A stretch of 64,000 nucleotides of DNA from Xanthomonas hortorum pv. pelargonii. GTDB taxonomy: Bacteria; Pseudomonadota; Gammaproteobacteria; Xanthomonadales; Xanthomonadaceae. Position 1 is the first letter of the stretch. Each line of letters opens with the position of its first letter. The stretch lies in contig NZ_CP098604.1 of assembly GCF_024499015.1 (NCBI RefSeq), positions 2,976,001 through 3,040,000 on the forward strand, written 5' to 3'. Below the pieces are notes generated by a model. It worked only from the letters and a program-made list of their open reading frames with translations. It did not search any database and had not been told where the DNA came from. A program made the translations under genes and the position numbers. This document shows positions 10,851 to 20,474 of the stretch, piece by piece.

Positions 10851-12470
10851 CTAATCCGCGCTGATCACCCGGTTCTTGCCGGCCGACTTGGCGTCGTACA
10901 TGGCGCGGTCGGCGCGGCGGATCACATCGTCCTGGGATTCGTCGAGATGGCGCAATGCCACGCCGCCGCTGAAGCTGATGAACACGCGCACGTCGTCATG
11001 CAGCAACGAGCGTTGGGCCAGCGCGCGCTGCAGGCGGATCACCGCCGCGCTGGCTTCGAAGATGGTGGAGTCCGGCAAGAGCAATACGAATTCCTCGCCG
11101 CCGAAGCGGGCGATGGCATCGGTGGTGCGCAGCACGGCCTTGGCCACGTCCACGGTATGGCGCAGCGCGGCGTCGCCGCCGGCATGGCCGTGGGTCTCGT
11201 TGAGGCGGCGGAAGTCGTCCAGGTCCAGCATCGCCACGCATAGCGGCTGCCCGCTGCGCTGGGTGCGTGCGGCTTCGCGCTGGAACAGTTCTTCGAAACC
11301 GCGCCGGTTGAGCGCGCCGGTGAGCTGGTCTTCGCGCACCAGGCCGGCCACGTCCTTGAGTTCCTGTTCGAGCGAGGCGATGCGCTGCTCGGAATCTTCG
11401 ACCTGGCGTCGGGCCGAGAGCAGTTCGTCGCGTGCGGCCAGTGCCTGCGCCTGCACCCCTGCGGTGTCCTGCAGCAGGTCCTGCAACAGGCGATTGAGGT
11501 CGGGAATGCCGCGTGCGTCGCCGATCGCCTGCGAATAACCGGCAACGCGATCATGGTATTCGCCGGTGCTGGTGGCCATGCCATCGAGCCTGTCGACGAA
11601 CGACACCATCATTTCGCGCATGGCCGTCTTTGAGTCGGTGATGCCTTGCTTGAGCAGGCCTTGCTTGTAGATGACCTCGCGCAAGGTGCCGCGTGCCTGT
11701 TCGATCGAGCCGACGTCCAGCGGGCCGGAAATCAGTTGCCGCACCACCGAGATCTGGCCTTGCAGCCAGCTGCGGTCGTCGAGCAGTTCGCCCACGTTCT
11801 CCAGCAACAGGTCGAACAGGCCGAGCAACAGGTTCTGTTGCTCGCTGGCATCTTCGGCGCGCAGGCCGATCTGGTGGCTCAGCTCGCGCAGCCGCTGTTC
11901 CAGCGTGATCAGTTCATGCCCCGGGCGCCAATGACGCAGCGCCGAGGCCAGTGTCTGCGCCTCTTCGGCCAGCTCCGGGCTGCGTTGCAGCAGCGTGGCC
12001 AGTGCGTTGCCCAATGCATGCCGCAACAGATCGCGCAGCTGCTCGGCCTCGGTGCGGCCTTCGGCCAGCGAATCGCCGGTGTCGACGGTGCGGATGTACT
12101 TGTCGATCAACTGGCGCAGGCCGCGGCCGTAGCCAGGCCAGTCGCCGGCCGCGTAGGCCGCGCTCAGGCGCACGCCCATGTCGCCGAGTTCGCCGTGCAG
12201 GCTGGCGATGCCTTCGGCAAACGACAGCAACAAGGCTTCCGGATGCGACGCATGCGAGAACAGGCGTATCAGCAAGGCAGTGGCGGCGGCAGGATCGTGC
12301 GCGCCGGATTTGGTCTTGGCCGGCACCAATTGATGCGCCGCCAGGCCTTGCCCGCCGCTCAGCACTGCCGGCAAGGCCGCAGCCGGGCGCGCGCTGTCCG
12401 CCCCGCCCCAGGGCAACAGGCGGCGCAGCCCGCCACGCGGGCGGCTTGGGAGTTCAGGCTGGTCTGCCAT
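10851..12470 (-). CDS. GGDEF diguanylate cyclase
   Basis: A 539-residue soluble protein that would make cyclic di-GMP. The first 370 residues are a mostly helical sensor/coiled-coil region with no family I recognise, ending in a coiled coil before the cyclase domain. The cyclase domain (about 375-535) has DQLTGALNRRGFEELFQREA and the active-site loop RFGGEEFVLLLPD (GGEEF). The inhibitory I-site RTTD lies five residues upstream, so product inhibition is likely intact. There is no EAL domain. ATG 12470 (MADQPELP) is chosen over a further 34-codon extension that looks non-coding. The gene is monocistronic. Confidence 0.86.
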   Translation of the reverse strand: MADQPELPSRPRGGLRRLLPWGGADSARPAAALPAVLSGGQGLAAHQLVPAKTKSGAHDPAAATALLIRLFSHASHPEALLLSFAEGIASLHGELGDMGVRLSAAYAAGDWPGYGRGLRQLIDKYIRTVDTGDSLAEGRTEAEQLRDLLRHALGNALATLLQRSPELAEEAQTLASALRHWRPGHELITLEQRLRELSHQIGLRAEDASEQQNLLLGLFDLLLENVGELLDDRSWLQGQISVVRQLISGPLDVGSIEQARGTLREVIYKQGLLKQGITDSKTAMREMMVSFVDRLDGMATSTGEYHDRVAGYSQAIGDARGIPDLNRLLQDLLQDTAGVQAQALAARDELLSARRQVEDSEQRIASLEQELKDVAGLVREDQLTGALNRRGFEELFQREAARTQRSGQPLCVAMLDLDDFRRLNETHGHAGGDAALRHTVDVAKAVLRTTDAIARFGGEEFVLLLPDSTIFEASAAVIRLQRALAQRSLLHDDVRVFISFSGGVALRHLDESQDDVIRRADRAMYDAKSAGKNRVISAD

Positions 12471-12956
12471 GCGCCAGGGTCTCAAAGTCGTAGTGCTATC
12501 GCTCGTTATCGGCGCGCAGGCGGGTGGCTTAAGCGGGCCAGACAAGAGTCTGCATGACCAGCATGCGCGCATCGGCCAGGCACGGGCGCGACCAGTGCCG
12601 CGCGCGTGCGCATGAACAAGTCATACAAGTGACGGCGGGCGCCGCCGAAAGATCGCGCCTGCGGTGCATTGCAGTGCTGGTGCACCAATAGAGGCACGTC
12701 ATTGCCCTGCAATGTGCGGCTTATGCCTGCCTGCATGCGCAACCATGCGCAACGGAATGTCGGTTGTCGCAGAAAAGTCAGCACGTATTCACGCATTTTT
12801 TATTTGGTCGGGGTGTAGATTCATCTCCAAGGACAACGTGGAGTACGCGCGTCATCCCCGCTCCTCATTCGCAGCAGGTCGCCTGGCCGTAGTGGCAGAC
12901 GATGGTTTCCGCTTCGCTGTTTTTCCGTCTCCACCCACTTTACGACGGACGTTTAG
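12471..12956. other. Intergenic region upstream of the glycogen operon
   Basis: About 490 bases between the divergent cyclase and glgA genes. The promoter of the glycogen/trehalose operon must be here, but I could not identify -35/-10 elements with confidence. No supported gene was found. Confidence 0.45.
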
Positions 12957-14540
12957 ATGGTTGCCATGATGCCGCTGCACGCTACTACCGCACGCTTAGA
13001 GCGAAGCACGATGATCCCTACTCTGAAGAAGAGCGGGCGACCGCGCGATGCACGCGGGCGTTTCATCCGGCACCACGAGCGCCTGCCGGTCTCGTTGGCC
13101 GACACGCGTGGTGCGCTGTTCGTGGTGTCGGAGATGGCGGACTTCATCAAGGCCGGCGGTCTGGGCGATGTGGCCGCGGCGCTGCCACGCGCGCTGCGCC
13201 ACCGTTACGACGTGCGGGTGTTGATCCCCGGCTACCGCGCGGTGCTGGCACGCGCCGGCAAGGTGGAGATCGTCGGCCGGGTGCTGGCGCATGCTGCGCT
13301 GCCTGCCTGCGACATCGGCCGCATCGTGCAGTCCGATGGCCTGCCGATCTACATCCTGTTGTCCAAGGAACTGTTCGAACGCGACGGCTCGCCGTATGTG
13401 AGCACCAGTGGTTCGGAGTTCGAAGACAACGCGATCCGCTTCGCCACCTTGTCGCATGCCGCCGCGCAGATTGCCGCCGGCCATGCCGGCCTGGGCTGGA
13501 AGCCACGCCTGCTGCATTTGAACGACTGGCCGTGCGCGTTGGCGGCGGCGTATGTACGTTGGTCCGGCGGCACCACGCCGTGCCTGTTGACCATCCATAA
13601 CCTGGCCTATCAGGGCCTGGTGCCGTATTCGATGGCCGCCGCGCTGGGCATTCCCGCCGAGCGGGTGGCCGAGCTGGAGTTCTACGGGCAGATGTCGTTC
13701 CTGCGCGGTGGCATCGTGCATGCCGACCACGTCAACACGGTCAGCGTCAGCTATGCCCAGCAGATCACCGGCCCGGCCCAGGGCTGCGGGCTGGACCGCC
13801 TGCTGGCCGGTCGCGCGGCCAAGGGCGCGCTCACCGGTATCGTCAACGGCATCGACGCCAGCTGGGATCCGCGCACCGACGCACATCTGGACGTGCATTT
13901 CAGCGTGAATCATTGGCAGGGCCGTCAGGCCAACGCCGCGCAGGTGCGCAAGGCGTTCGGGCTGCGCGAAAGCACCGGCCCCTTGTTTGCAGTGGTCTCG
14001 CGGCTGGTGCATCAGAAAGGCCTGGACCTGATCTGCGAGGTCGCCCCGCAGATCGTGGCGGCCGGCGGCCAGATCGCGGTGATCGGCGGCGGCGAGCCGG
14101 AGATCGAACAGCAGGTGGCCGAGCTGACCCGGCGTTATCCCGGCCAGGTTGGTGCCTTCATCGGTTTCGAAGAAGGCCTGGCGCGGCGCATGTTCGCCGG
14201 TGCCGACTTCCTGCTGATGCCCTCGCGCTTCGAGCCCTGCGGGCTGAGCCAGATGTACGCGCAGCGCTTTGGTTGCCTGCCGATCGCGCACGCCACCGGC
14301 GGCCTGATCGACACGGTGGATGACGGCGTCACCGGCTTCCTGTTCCAGCAAGCCAGCGTGGAGGCTTTGCGCCGCTGCCTGGAGCGCGCCTTCCGTACCT
14401 TCCGCCTGCCCAGCCTGCTGTCGGCGATGCGCCGTGCGGCGATGCTGCGCCCCAGCGGATGGGATGTGGCGGGCAAGAAGTACCTCTCCCTCTACGAACG
14501 CACCGCCGCAACTGCGCCCGCGCTTGCGACGGTGTCATGA
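12957..14540 (+). CDS. glgA: Glycogen synthase (ADP-glucose type)
   Basis: A 527-residue GT5 glycosyltransferase that extends alpha-1,4-glucan from ADP-glucose. The nucleotide-sugar motif KxGGL appears as [20 protein letters not shown] (about 60-80). The C-terminal domain has [14 protein letters not shown] and the donor-site stretch [19 protein letters not shown]. Family members are about 475-490 residues, so the first 40-50 residues (basic, [17 protein letters not shown]) are an extra N-terminal tail or a too-early start. ATG 13011 (MIPTLKK) is an alternative. It is the first gene of the cluster; its TGA overlaps the glgB ATG (ATGA), so the two are probably translationally coupled. Confidence 0.93.
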   Translation: MVAMMPLHATTARLERSTMIPTLKKSGRPRDARGRFIRHHERLPVSLADTRGALFVVSEMADFIKAGGLGDVAAALPRALRHRYDVRVLIPGYRAVLARAGKVEIVGRVLAHAALPACDIGRIVQSDGLPIYILLSKELFERDGSPYVSTSGSEFEDNAIRFATLSHAAAQIAAGHAGLGWKPRLLHLNDWPCALAAAYVRWSGGTTPCLLTIHNLAYQGLVPYSMAAALGIPAERVAELEFYGQMSFLRGGIVHADHVNTVSVSYAQQITGPAQGCGLDRLLAGRAAKGALTGIVNGIDASWDPRTDAHLDVHFSVNHWQGRQANAAQVRKAFGLRESTGPLFAVVSRLVHQKGLDLICEVAPQIVAAGGQIAVIGGGEPEIEQQVAELTRRYPGQVGAFIGFEEGLARRMFAGADFLLMPSRFEPCGLSQMYAQRFGCLPIAHATGGLIDTVDDGVTGFLFQQASVEALRRCLERAFRTFRLPSLLSAMRRAAMLRPSGWDVAGKKYLSLYERTAATAPALATVS

Positions 14541-16768
14541 GCGAACGGCTGGGCGTGCAGGGGCAGGAGGCGGAAGCGACGGCGGTGAGCATGGAAGAGG
14601 CGTCCGAAGTCATGCGGAGCCTGCAGGCGCTGGCCGATGGATTGCCCACCGATGCCTTCGCGGTGCTGGGCCCGCGTCTGCAAGCCGACGGCCGCCGCCT
14701 GGTGCGTGTGCTGGCGCCCGGCGCCGAGGCGATGGGGCTGATCGATCCACGCGGCAAGTTGTTGGCACGCATGCAGCCCGGCGCGATCGAGGGTGTGTTC
14801 GAAGGCATGTTGGCGGTGGAGGGCCCTTACCGGCTGCGCATCGTCTGGCCGGACGTGGTGCAGGAGATCGAAGACCCGTACGCGTTCGCCGCCACGCTGG
14901 ATGAGTCCGTGCTGCTGCAGATTGCCGCAGGCGATGGCCAGGCGCTGCGCAGCGCCTTGGGTGCGCAGCATCTGCACTGCAACGATGTGCCGGGCGTGCG
15001 CTTCGCCGTGTGGGCGCCACACGCGCAACGTGTGGCAGTGGTCGGCGACTTCAACGGCTGGGAGCTGCGGCGGCATCCAATGCGCCAGCGGATCGGTGGC
15101 TTCTGGGAGCTGTTCCTGCCGCGCGTGGAAGCCGGTACCCGCTACAAGTACGCCATCACTGCCGCCGACGGCCGCGTGCTGCTCAAGGCGGACCCGGTAG
15201 CGCGTCAAAGCGAATTGCCGCCTGCCACGGCCTCGGTGGTACCGGGCGCCGCAGCGTTCGCGTGGACCGATGCTGCCTGGATCGCCGCGCGCGATGCGAG
15301 TGCGGCGCCGGCGCCACTGTCGATCTACGAAGTGCACGCCGCCTCCTGGCGCCGCGATGGGCATGACCAGCCGCTGGATTGGCCGGCACTTGCCGCACAA
15401 CTGATTCCGTATGTGCAGCAGCTGGGCTTCACCCATATCGAGCTGCTGCCGATCACCGAGCATCCGTTCGGTGGCTCGTGGGGCTATCAACCGCTGGGGC
15501 TGTATGCGCCGACCGCGCGGCATGGCAGCCCGGATGGGTTTGCCCAATTCGTCGATGCCTGTCATCGCGCCGGCATCGGCGTGATCCTGGATTGGGTCAG
15601 CGCGCACTTCCCGGATGACGCACATGGCCTGGCGCAGTTCGATGGCGCCGCCCTGTACGAACATGCCGACCCGCGCGAAGGCATGCATCGCGATTGGAAT
15701 ACGCTGATCTATAACTACGGCCGGCCGGAAGTGACCGCCTACCTGCTGGGCAGCGCGCTGGAGTGGATCGACCACTACCACCTCGATGGTCTGCGCGTGG
15801 ATGCGGTGGCCTCGATGCTGTACCGCGACTATGGCCGCGCCGAAGGCGAATGGGTGCCCAACGCGCATGGCGGCCGCGAGAATCTGGAAGCCGTCGCTTT
15901 CCTGCGCCAGCTCAACAGCGAGATCGCCACGCGCTTTCCCGGTGTGCTGACCATCGCCGAAGAATCCACCGCCTGGCCGGGCGTGACCGCGCCGATCAGT
16001 GAAGGCGGCCTGGGCTTTACGCACAAATGGAACATGGGCTGGATGCACGACACGCTGAGCTATATGCAGCGCGATCCGGCCGAGCGCGCGCAGCACCACA
16101 GCCAGCTGACCTTCGGACTGGTCTACGCGTTCTCCGAACGCTTCGTGCTGCCGCTCTCGCATGACGAAGTGGTGCATGGCACCGGTGGTCTGCTCGGTCA
16201 GATGCCGGGAGATGACTGGCGGCGCTTCGCCAATCTGCGCGCCTATCTGGCGCTGATGTGGGCGCATCCGGGCGACAAACTGCTGTTCATGGGTGCCGAA
16301 TTCGGCCAATGGCGCGACTGGAATCACGACCAATCGCTGGACTGGCATCTGCTCGATGGCGCCCCGCATCGCGGCGTGCAGCAACTGGTGGGCGATCTCA
16401 ACGCGGCCTTGCGTCGCGTGCCGGCGTTGTATCGCGGCACCCATCGCGCCGACGGCTTCGACTGGAGCGTGGCCGACGATGCGCGCAACAGCGTGCTGGC
16501 CTTCATCCGCCACGATCCCGATGGCGGCGCACCCTTGCTGGCGGTGAGCAACCTCACCCCGCAACCGCACCACGACTATCGCGTTGGTGTGCCGCGTGCC
16601 GGCGGCTGGCGCGAAATCCTCAACACCGACAATGCCCATTACGGCGGCAGCAATCTCGGCAACAGCGGTCGTCTTGCGACCGAGCCGATGGGCATGCACG
16701 GGCACGCACAACGCCTGCGCCTGACCTTACCGCCGCTGGCCACGATCTATCTGCAAGCGGAGAAATAA
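14537..16768 (+). CDS. glgB: 1,4-alpha-glucan branching enzyme
   Basis: A 743-residue GH13 enzyme that introduces alpha-1,6 branches into glycogen. It has an N-terminal extra domain (about 1-130), a CBM48-like domain ([20 protein letters not shown]), and the catalytic barrel. The barrel shows [16 protein letters not shown] (nucleophile Asp), [12 protein letters not shown] (acid/base Glu) and [10 protein letters not shown] (third Asp). The C-terminal beta domain ends with [11 protein letters not shown]. The length matches E. coli GlgB (728). The start overlaps the glgA stop as ATGA, and treZ follows after two bases. Confidence 0.95.
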   Translation: MSERLGVQGQEAEATAVSMEEASEVMRSLQALADGLPTDAFAVLGPRLQADGRRLVRVLAPGAEAMGLIDPRGKLLARMQPGAIEGVFEGMLAVEGPYRLRIVWPDVVQEIEDPYAFAATLDESVLLQIAAGDGQALRSALGAQHLHCNDVPGVRFAVWAPHAQRVAVVGDFNGWELRRHPMRQRIGGFWELFLPRVEAGTRYKYAITAADGRVLLKADPVARQSELPPATASVVPGAAAFAWTDAAWIAARDASAAPAPLSIYEVHAASWRRDGHDQPLDWPALAAQLIPYVQQLGFTHIELLPITEHPFGGSWGYQPLGLYAPTARHGSPDGFAQFVDACHRAGIGVILDWVSAHFPDDAHGLAQFDGAALYEHADPREGMHRDWNTLIYNYGRPEVTAYLLGSALEWIDHYHLDGLRVDAVASMLYRDYGRAEGEWVPNAHGGRENLEAVAFLRQLNSEIATRFPGVLTIAEESTAWPGVTAPISEGGLGFTHKWNMGWMHDTLSYMQRDPAERAQHHSQLTFGLVYAFSERFVLPLSHDEVVHGTGGLLGQMPGDDWRRFANLRAYLALMWAHPGDKLLFMGAEFGQWRDWNHDQSLDWHLLDGAPHRGVQQLVGDLNAALRRVPALYRGTHRADGFDWSVADDARNSVLAFIRHDPDGGAPLLAVSNLTPQPHHDYRVGVPRAGGWREILNTDNAHYGGSNLGNSGRLATEPMGMHGHAQRLRLTLPPLATIYLQAEK

Positions 16769-16770
16769 CG

Positions 16771-18528
16771 ATGAACGAGCGCAACGACACCCTGCCGGCA
16801 TGGGGCGCATGGCCAGCGGGTGAGGGACAGGTGCGCTTTGCGCTCTGGGCACCCGATGCCAAGGGCGTGGATGTGGTCTTCGACGACGGCGTGCGTCGCG
16901 CGCTGCACGCCGGGCAGGATGGGTTTTTCACTGCGCTGATCGACTGCGCCGCCGATGCGCGGTATCGCTACAGCGTCGATGGCGGCGAGCCGGTGCCGGA
17001 CCCGGCCTCGCGCTGGCAGCCCGAGGGTGTGCATGGTCCCAGCGCCGTGCAGCCCAGCGATGGCTACGCCTGGCACAACACCCAATGGCAGGGACGGCCG
17101 TGGGACGAGGCGGTGATCTACGAACTGCACGTCGGCACCTGCGGCGGCTATGCCGGTGTGCAGGCGCAATTGCCGCAGCTGGCGGCAATGGGCATCACCG
17201 CGATCGAGCTGATGCCGTTGAGCGCGTTTCCGGGTGCGCATAACTGGGGCTACGACGGCGTGCTGCCGTACGCACCGGTGGAAGCCTATGGCACACCGGA
17301 CGAATTGAAGGCATTGATCGATGCCGCGCACGGGCATGGCCTGATGGTGTTGCTGGATGTGGTCTACAACCACTTCGGCCCGGACGGCAATTATCTGCAC
17401 AGCTACGCTGCCCCGTTCTTCAACGAAGACAAGCCCACCCCGTGGGGCGCAGCGATCGATTTCCGCAAGCCGCAGGTGCAGCGTTACTTTCTCGACAATG
17501 CGCTGATGTGGTTGCACGAGTACGGCTTCGACGGTCTGCGTCTGGATGCGGTGCACGCGATCACCCCGAACGCCTTCCTGGATACCTTGCGGCAGACCGT
17601 GCAGGCCAGTCTGCCGGCCGGTCGCCACGTGCATCTGGTGCTGGAGAACGAATTCAACCAGGCCTCGCAGCTGCAGCGCGGCTACACCGCGCAATGGGAC
17701 GACGATTTCCACAACGCGCTGCACGTGCTGCTGACTGGCGAGGAGGAAGGCTATTACGCCGCCTTTGCCGATCAACCGACCCAGCATCTGGCGCGCGTGC
17801 TGGGCGAAGGCTTCGCCTATCAAGGCCAGCCGGATCCGCGTGGACATGTGCGCGGCGAGCCCAGTGGTGATCTGCCGCCGCACAAGTTTGTGATCTTTGC
17901 GCAGAACCACGACCAGATCGGTAACCGTGCGCGTGGCGAGCGGCTGAGCGTGCTGGTGTCGCAACAACGCCTGCGCGCCGCACTGGCGTTGACCGCGCTG
18001 ACGCCGATGATTCCGCTGTTTTTCATGGGCGAACCGTGGGGCGCCACGCAGCCGTTCCTGTTCTTCACAGACTTCGGCCCGCCGCTGGACGATGCCGTGC
18101 GCGAAGGCCGTCGTCGCGAGTTTGCCCACTTCGCCGCATTCGCCGACGAAGCGCAGCGCGCCACCATTCCCGACCCGAACAGCCACGCCACCTTCGCCGC
18201 TTCGCGGTCGCCGATCGAAGACGCTGCGCAAGGCGAGGGCGCGCAATGGACAGCTTGGTTCACCGCCTTGCTGGGCGTGCGCCGCCAATGGTTGGTGCCA
18301 GGTCTTGCGCAAGCGCGCGCCGTGGGCGCCAGTGTGCTGGCCGAAGGCGCGGTGACTGCCAGCTGGGAGTTGCCGGGTGGGGTGTGGCATATCGCCTTCA
18401 ACGTCGGCACCTCTGCAGTGCCGATGCCGCCACTGCGCGGACGTGTGGCGCATGCCGAAAACGTCGCTGCCGATGCGCAGCAGTTGCCGGTCGATGGCTT
18501 CATCGCCTGGCATGAGGAGCGCGCATGA
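16771..18528 (+). CDS. treZ: Malto-oligosyltrehalose trehalohydrolase
   Basis: A 585-residue GH13 enzyme that releases trehalose from maltooligosyl-trehalose, the product of TreY. An N-terminal CBM48-like domain (VRFALWAPDAKGVDVVF) is followed by the barrel. The barrel shows AVIYELHVGTCGGYAGV, DVVYNHFGPDGNYLHSYA, DGLRLDAVHAI, VLENEFNQ and FAQNHDQIGNRARGERLS, the last typical of TreZ. A ribosome binding site (GCGGAG) lies inside the end of glgB. The stop overlaps the malQ ATG. In frame, the open frame runs back into glgB, but homology begins only at ATG 16771. Confidence 0.95.
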   Translation: MNERNDTLPAWGAWPAGEGQVRFALWAPDAKGVDVVFDDGVRRALHAGQDGFFTALIDCAADARYRYSVDGGEPVPDPASRWQPEGVHGPSAVQPSDGYAWHNTQWQGRPWDEAVIYELHVGTCGGYAGVQAQLPQLAAMGITAIELMPLSAFPGAHNWGYDGVLPYAPVEAYGTPDELKALIDAAHGHGLMVLLDVVYNHFGPDGNYLHSYAAPFFNEDKPTPWGAAIDFRKPQVQRYFLDNALMWLHEYGFDGLRLDAVHAITPNAFLDTLRQTVQASLPAGRHVHLVLENEFNQASQLQRGYTAQWDDDFHNALHVLLTGEEEGYYAAFADQPTQHLARVLGEGFAYQGQPDPRGHVRGEPSGDLPPHKFVIFAQNHDQIGNRARGERLSVLVSQQRLRAALALTALTPMIPLFFMGEPWGATQPFLFFTDFGPPLDDAVREGRRREFAHFAAFADEAQRATIPDPNSHATFAASRSPIEDAAQGEGAQWTAWFTALLGVRRQWLVPGLAQARAVGASVLAEGAVTASWELPGGVWHIAFNVGTSAVPMPPLRGRVAHAENVAADAQQLPVDGFIAWHEERA

Positions 18529-20474
18529 GTACGCGCGATCTGAGCAGGGCGGATCTGCACACGCTGGCCGCAGCGGCCGGGGTGATGGTGGATTGGGTGG
18601 ATGCCAGCGACCAGCCGCGGCAGGTGTCCGAACAGTCGCTGCATGCGGTGCTCACTGCGCTGGAACTGCCTGCCGCCACCGCCACGCAACGCGAAGACAG
18701 CCTGCGTCGCTGCAAGGCGCAGGCAATCGAACCGGCACCGCTGTTGACCGTACAGGTGGCCGCGCTATTGCCCGTGTCGGTTGCCCCTGATGCCAGCGGC
18801 CGTTGGGTGGATGACAGCGGTGCCAGCGAGCAAGCGCGTGCGGATGCGCAAGGACAGGTGCGTGCACCGCAACGGTTCGGTTACTGGACGCTGCAGATCG
18901 GCGGGCTGACTCAGCAGGTCGCAGTGGCACCGCAACGCTGCTTCAGCGTGGCCGATGCGTGCGGATTGCCGGCTCCGCGTGCCTGGGGCATGGCGCTGCA
19001 GGTGTATTCGGCGCGCAGCATCGACGACGGTGGTATTGGTGACGCGTCCGGCACGGTGGAGTGGGTGCGGCATGCCGCGCTGGCTGGTGCCGATGCATTG
19101 GCATTGAGCCCGGTGCATGCCTCGCGCCCGGTCACCAGCGGCTACAGCCCGTATTCGCCCAGCGACCGGCGCTTTCTGGATCCGTTGCATGCCGCGCCGG
19201 TGCGCGTGCTGGGCGAACTGGCACTGGATGCGATCAACGAAGTGCCTGGGCTGCGCGAGCGTTTCGATACGCTGCATCACAGTGCATTGATCGACTGGCC
19301 GGCGTCTGCGCAGGCCAAGTGGCAATTGCTTCGCCATCTGTACACGCGCGTCGCAGCAGATCACGCCGACCTGGTCGCGTTCCGTAGCGAGGGCGGCGCT
19401 GCGTTGGAGGGCTTTGCACGCTTTGCCGCGCAGGATTTCGGCGATGGCGATCCGCAGCTGCATGTATTCACGCAATGGCTGGCAGCACGCAGTTGGTCGG
19501 ATGCGCAGCGCGAGGCGCACGAGCGTGGCATGAAGATCGGCTTGATCGCCGATCTGGCCGTGGGCTTCGACCCGAATGGCGCCGAAGCTGCAGCTGCCGC
19601 AGACACCGTGTTGCGTGGCCTGGTGTTGGGTGCACCGCCGGATGCCTTCAATGCCGATGGCCAACATTGGGGCATCGGCGCGTATTCGCCCACTGCATTG
19701 CGACGCAGCGGCTACGCGCCGTATATCGCGCTGCTGCGCGCGGTATTGCGCGACCGTGGTGGCATCCGCATCGACCATATTCTTGGCCTGCTGCGGCTGT
19801 GGGTGGTGCCCGAAGGTGCCAGCTCCAATGAGGGCGCGTATCTGGCCTATCCGCTGCACGATCTGCTCAATCTGCTCGCGCTGGAATCGTGGCGGCATCG
19901 CGCCATCGTGATCGGCGAAGACCTCGGTGTGGTGCCGCCCGGCATCCGCGAAGAACTGTCGCGACGTGGCGTGATGGGCATCGATGTGTTGATGTTCACC
20001 CGCGACGACAACGGCGCCTTTGTGTCGCCGACGCTGTGGCGGCCGGATGCGGTGGCCACCACCACCACGCACGATCTGCCCACCTTGACCGGCTGGCGCG
20101 AAGGCCGCGATATCGATTGGCGACGCAAGCTGGAACTGATCAAGCCCGCGCAGGCGAGCGACGATGTCACCGCGCGGAGCAAGGATCTTGCACGTCTGGA
20201 TGCGGCGGTCGAACACGCCGGCCTGAGCGCTGCGAACGACCCGCTGCTGGGCGCGCTGCGCTTCACCGCCACCAGCGTCTCGCCACTGGCCCTGTTGCCG
20301 GTGGAAGACGCGCTGGCGCTGGAAGAACAACCCAATCTGCCGGGCACCGTCGAGGTCCATCCCAACTGGCGCCGACGCCTGCCCGATCCCTTGCCGCATG
20401 CGCGCCTGAGTACGGCGCTGCAGGGCTTTGCCGAGGCGCGTCGCGTCGCGGCCGTTTCGGAACCGCATCCATGA
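18525..20474 (+). CDS. malQ: 4-alpha-glucanotransferase (amylomaltase)
   Basis: A 649-residue GH77 enzyme that moves alpha-1,4-glucan segments between maltodextrins, supplying longer chains to TreY. The catalytic signatures are GIRIDHILGLLRLWVVPEG (nucleophile Asp), IVIGEDLGVVP (acid/base Glu) and TTTTHDLPTLTGW. About 140 N-terminal residues precede the barrel, as in the long E. coli-type MalQ. It is tied into the operon by ATGA overlaps with treZ upstream and treY downstream. A transferase encoded between treZ and treY fits a role in recycling short maltodextrins. Confidence 0.93.
   Translation: MSTRDLSRADLHTLAAAAGVMVDWVDASDQPRQVSEQSLHAVLTALELPAATATQREDSLRRCKAQAIEPAPLLTVQVAALLPVSVAPDASGRWVDDSGASEQARADAQGQVRAPQRFGYWTLQIGGLTQQVAVAPQRCFSVADACGLPAPRAWGMALQVYSARSIDDGGIGDASGTVEWVRHAALAGADALALSPVHASRPVTSGYSPYSPSDRRFLDPLHAAPVRVLGELALDAINEVPGLRERFDTLHHSALIDWPASAQAKWQLLRHLYTRVAADHADLVAFRSEGGAALEGFARFAAQDFGDGDPQLHVFTQWLAARSWSDAQREAHERGMKIGLIADLAVGFDPNGAEAAAAADTVLRGLVLGAPPDAFNADGQHWGIGAYSPTALRRSGYAPYIALLRAVLRDRGGIRIDHILGLLRLWVVPEGASSNEGAYLAYPLHDLLNLLALESWRHRAIVIGEDLGVVPPGIREELSRRGVMGIDVLMFTRDDNGAFVSPTLWRPDAVATTTTHDLPTLTGWREGRDIDWRRKLELIKPAQASDDVTARSKDLARLDAAVEHAGLSAANDPLLGALRFTATSVSPLALLPVEDALALEEQPNLPGTVEVHPNWRRRLPDPLPHARLSTALQGFAEARRVAAVSEPHP

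Noticed and set aside
19889..20470. Upstream half of the 1061-codon frame ending in treY
   Set aside because: Lies in another frame of malQ; no homology before the TreY start at 20471.
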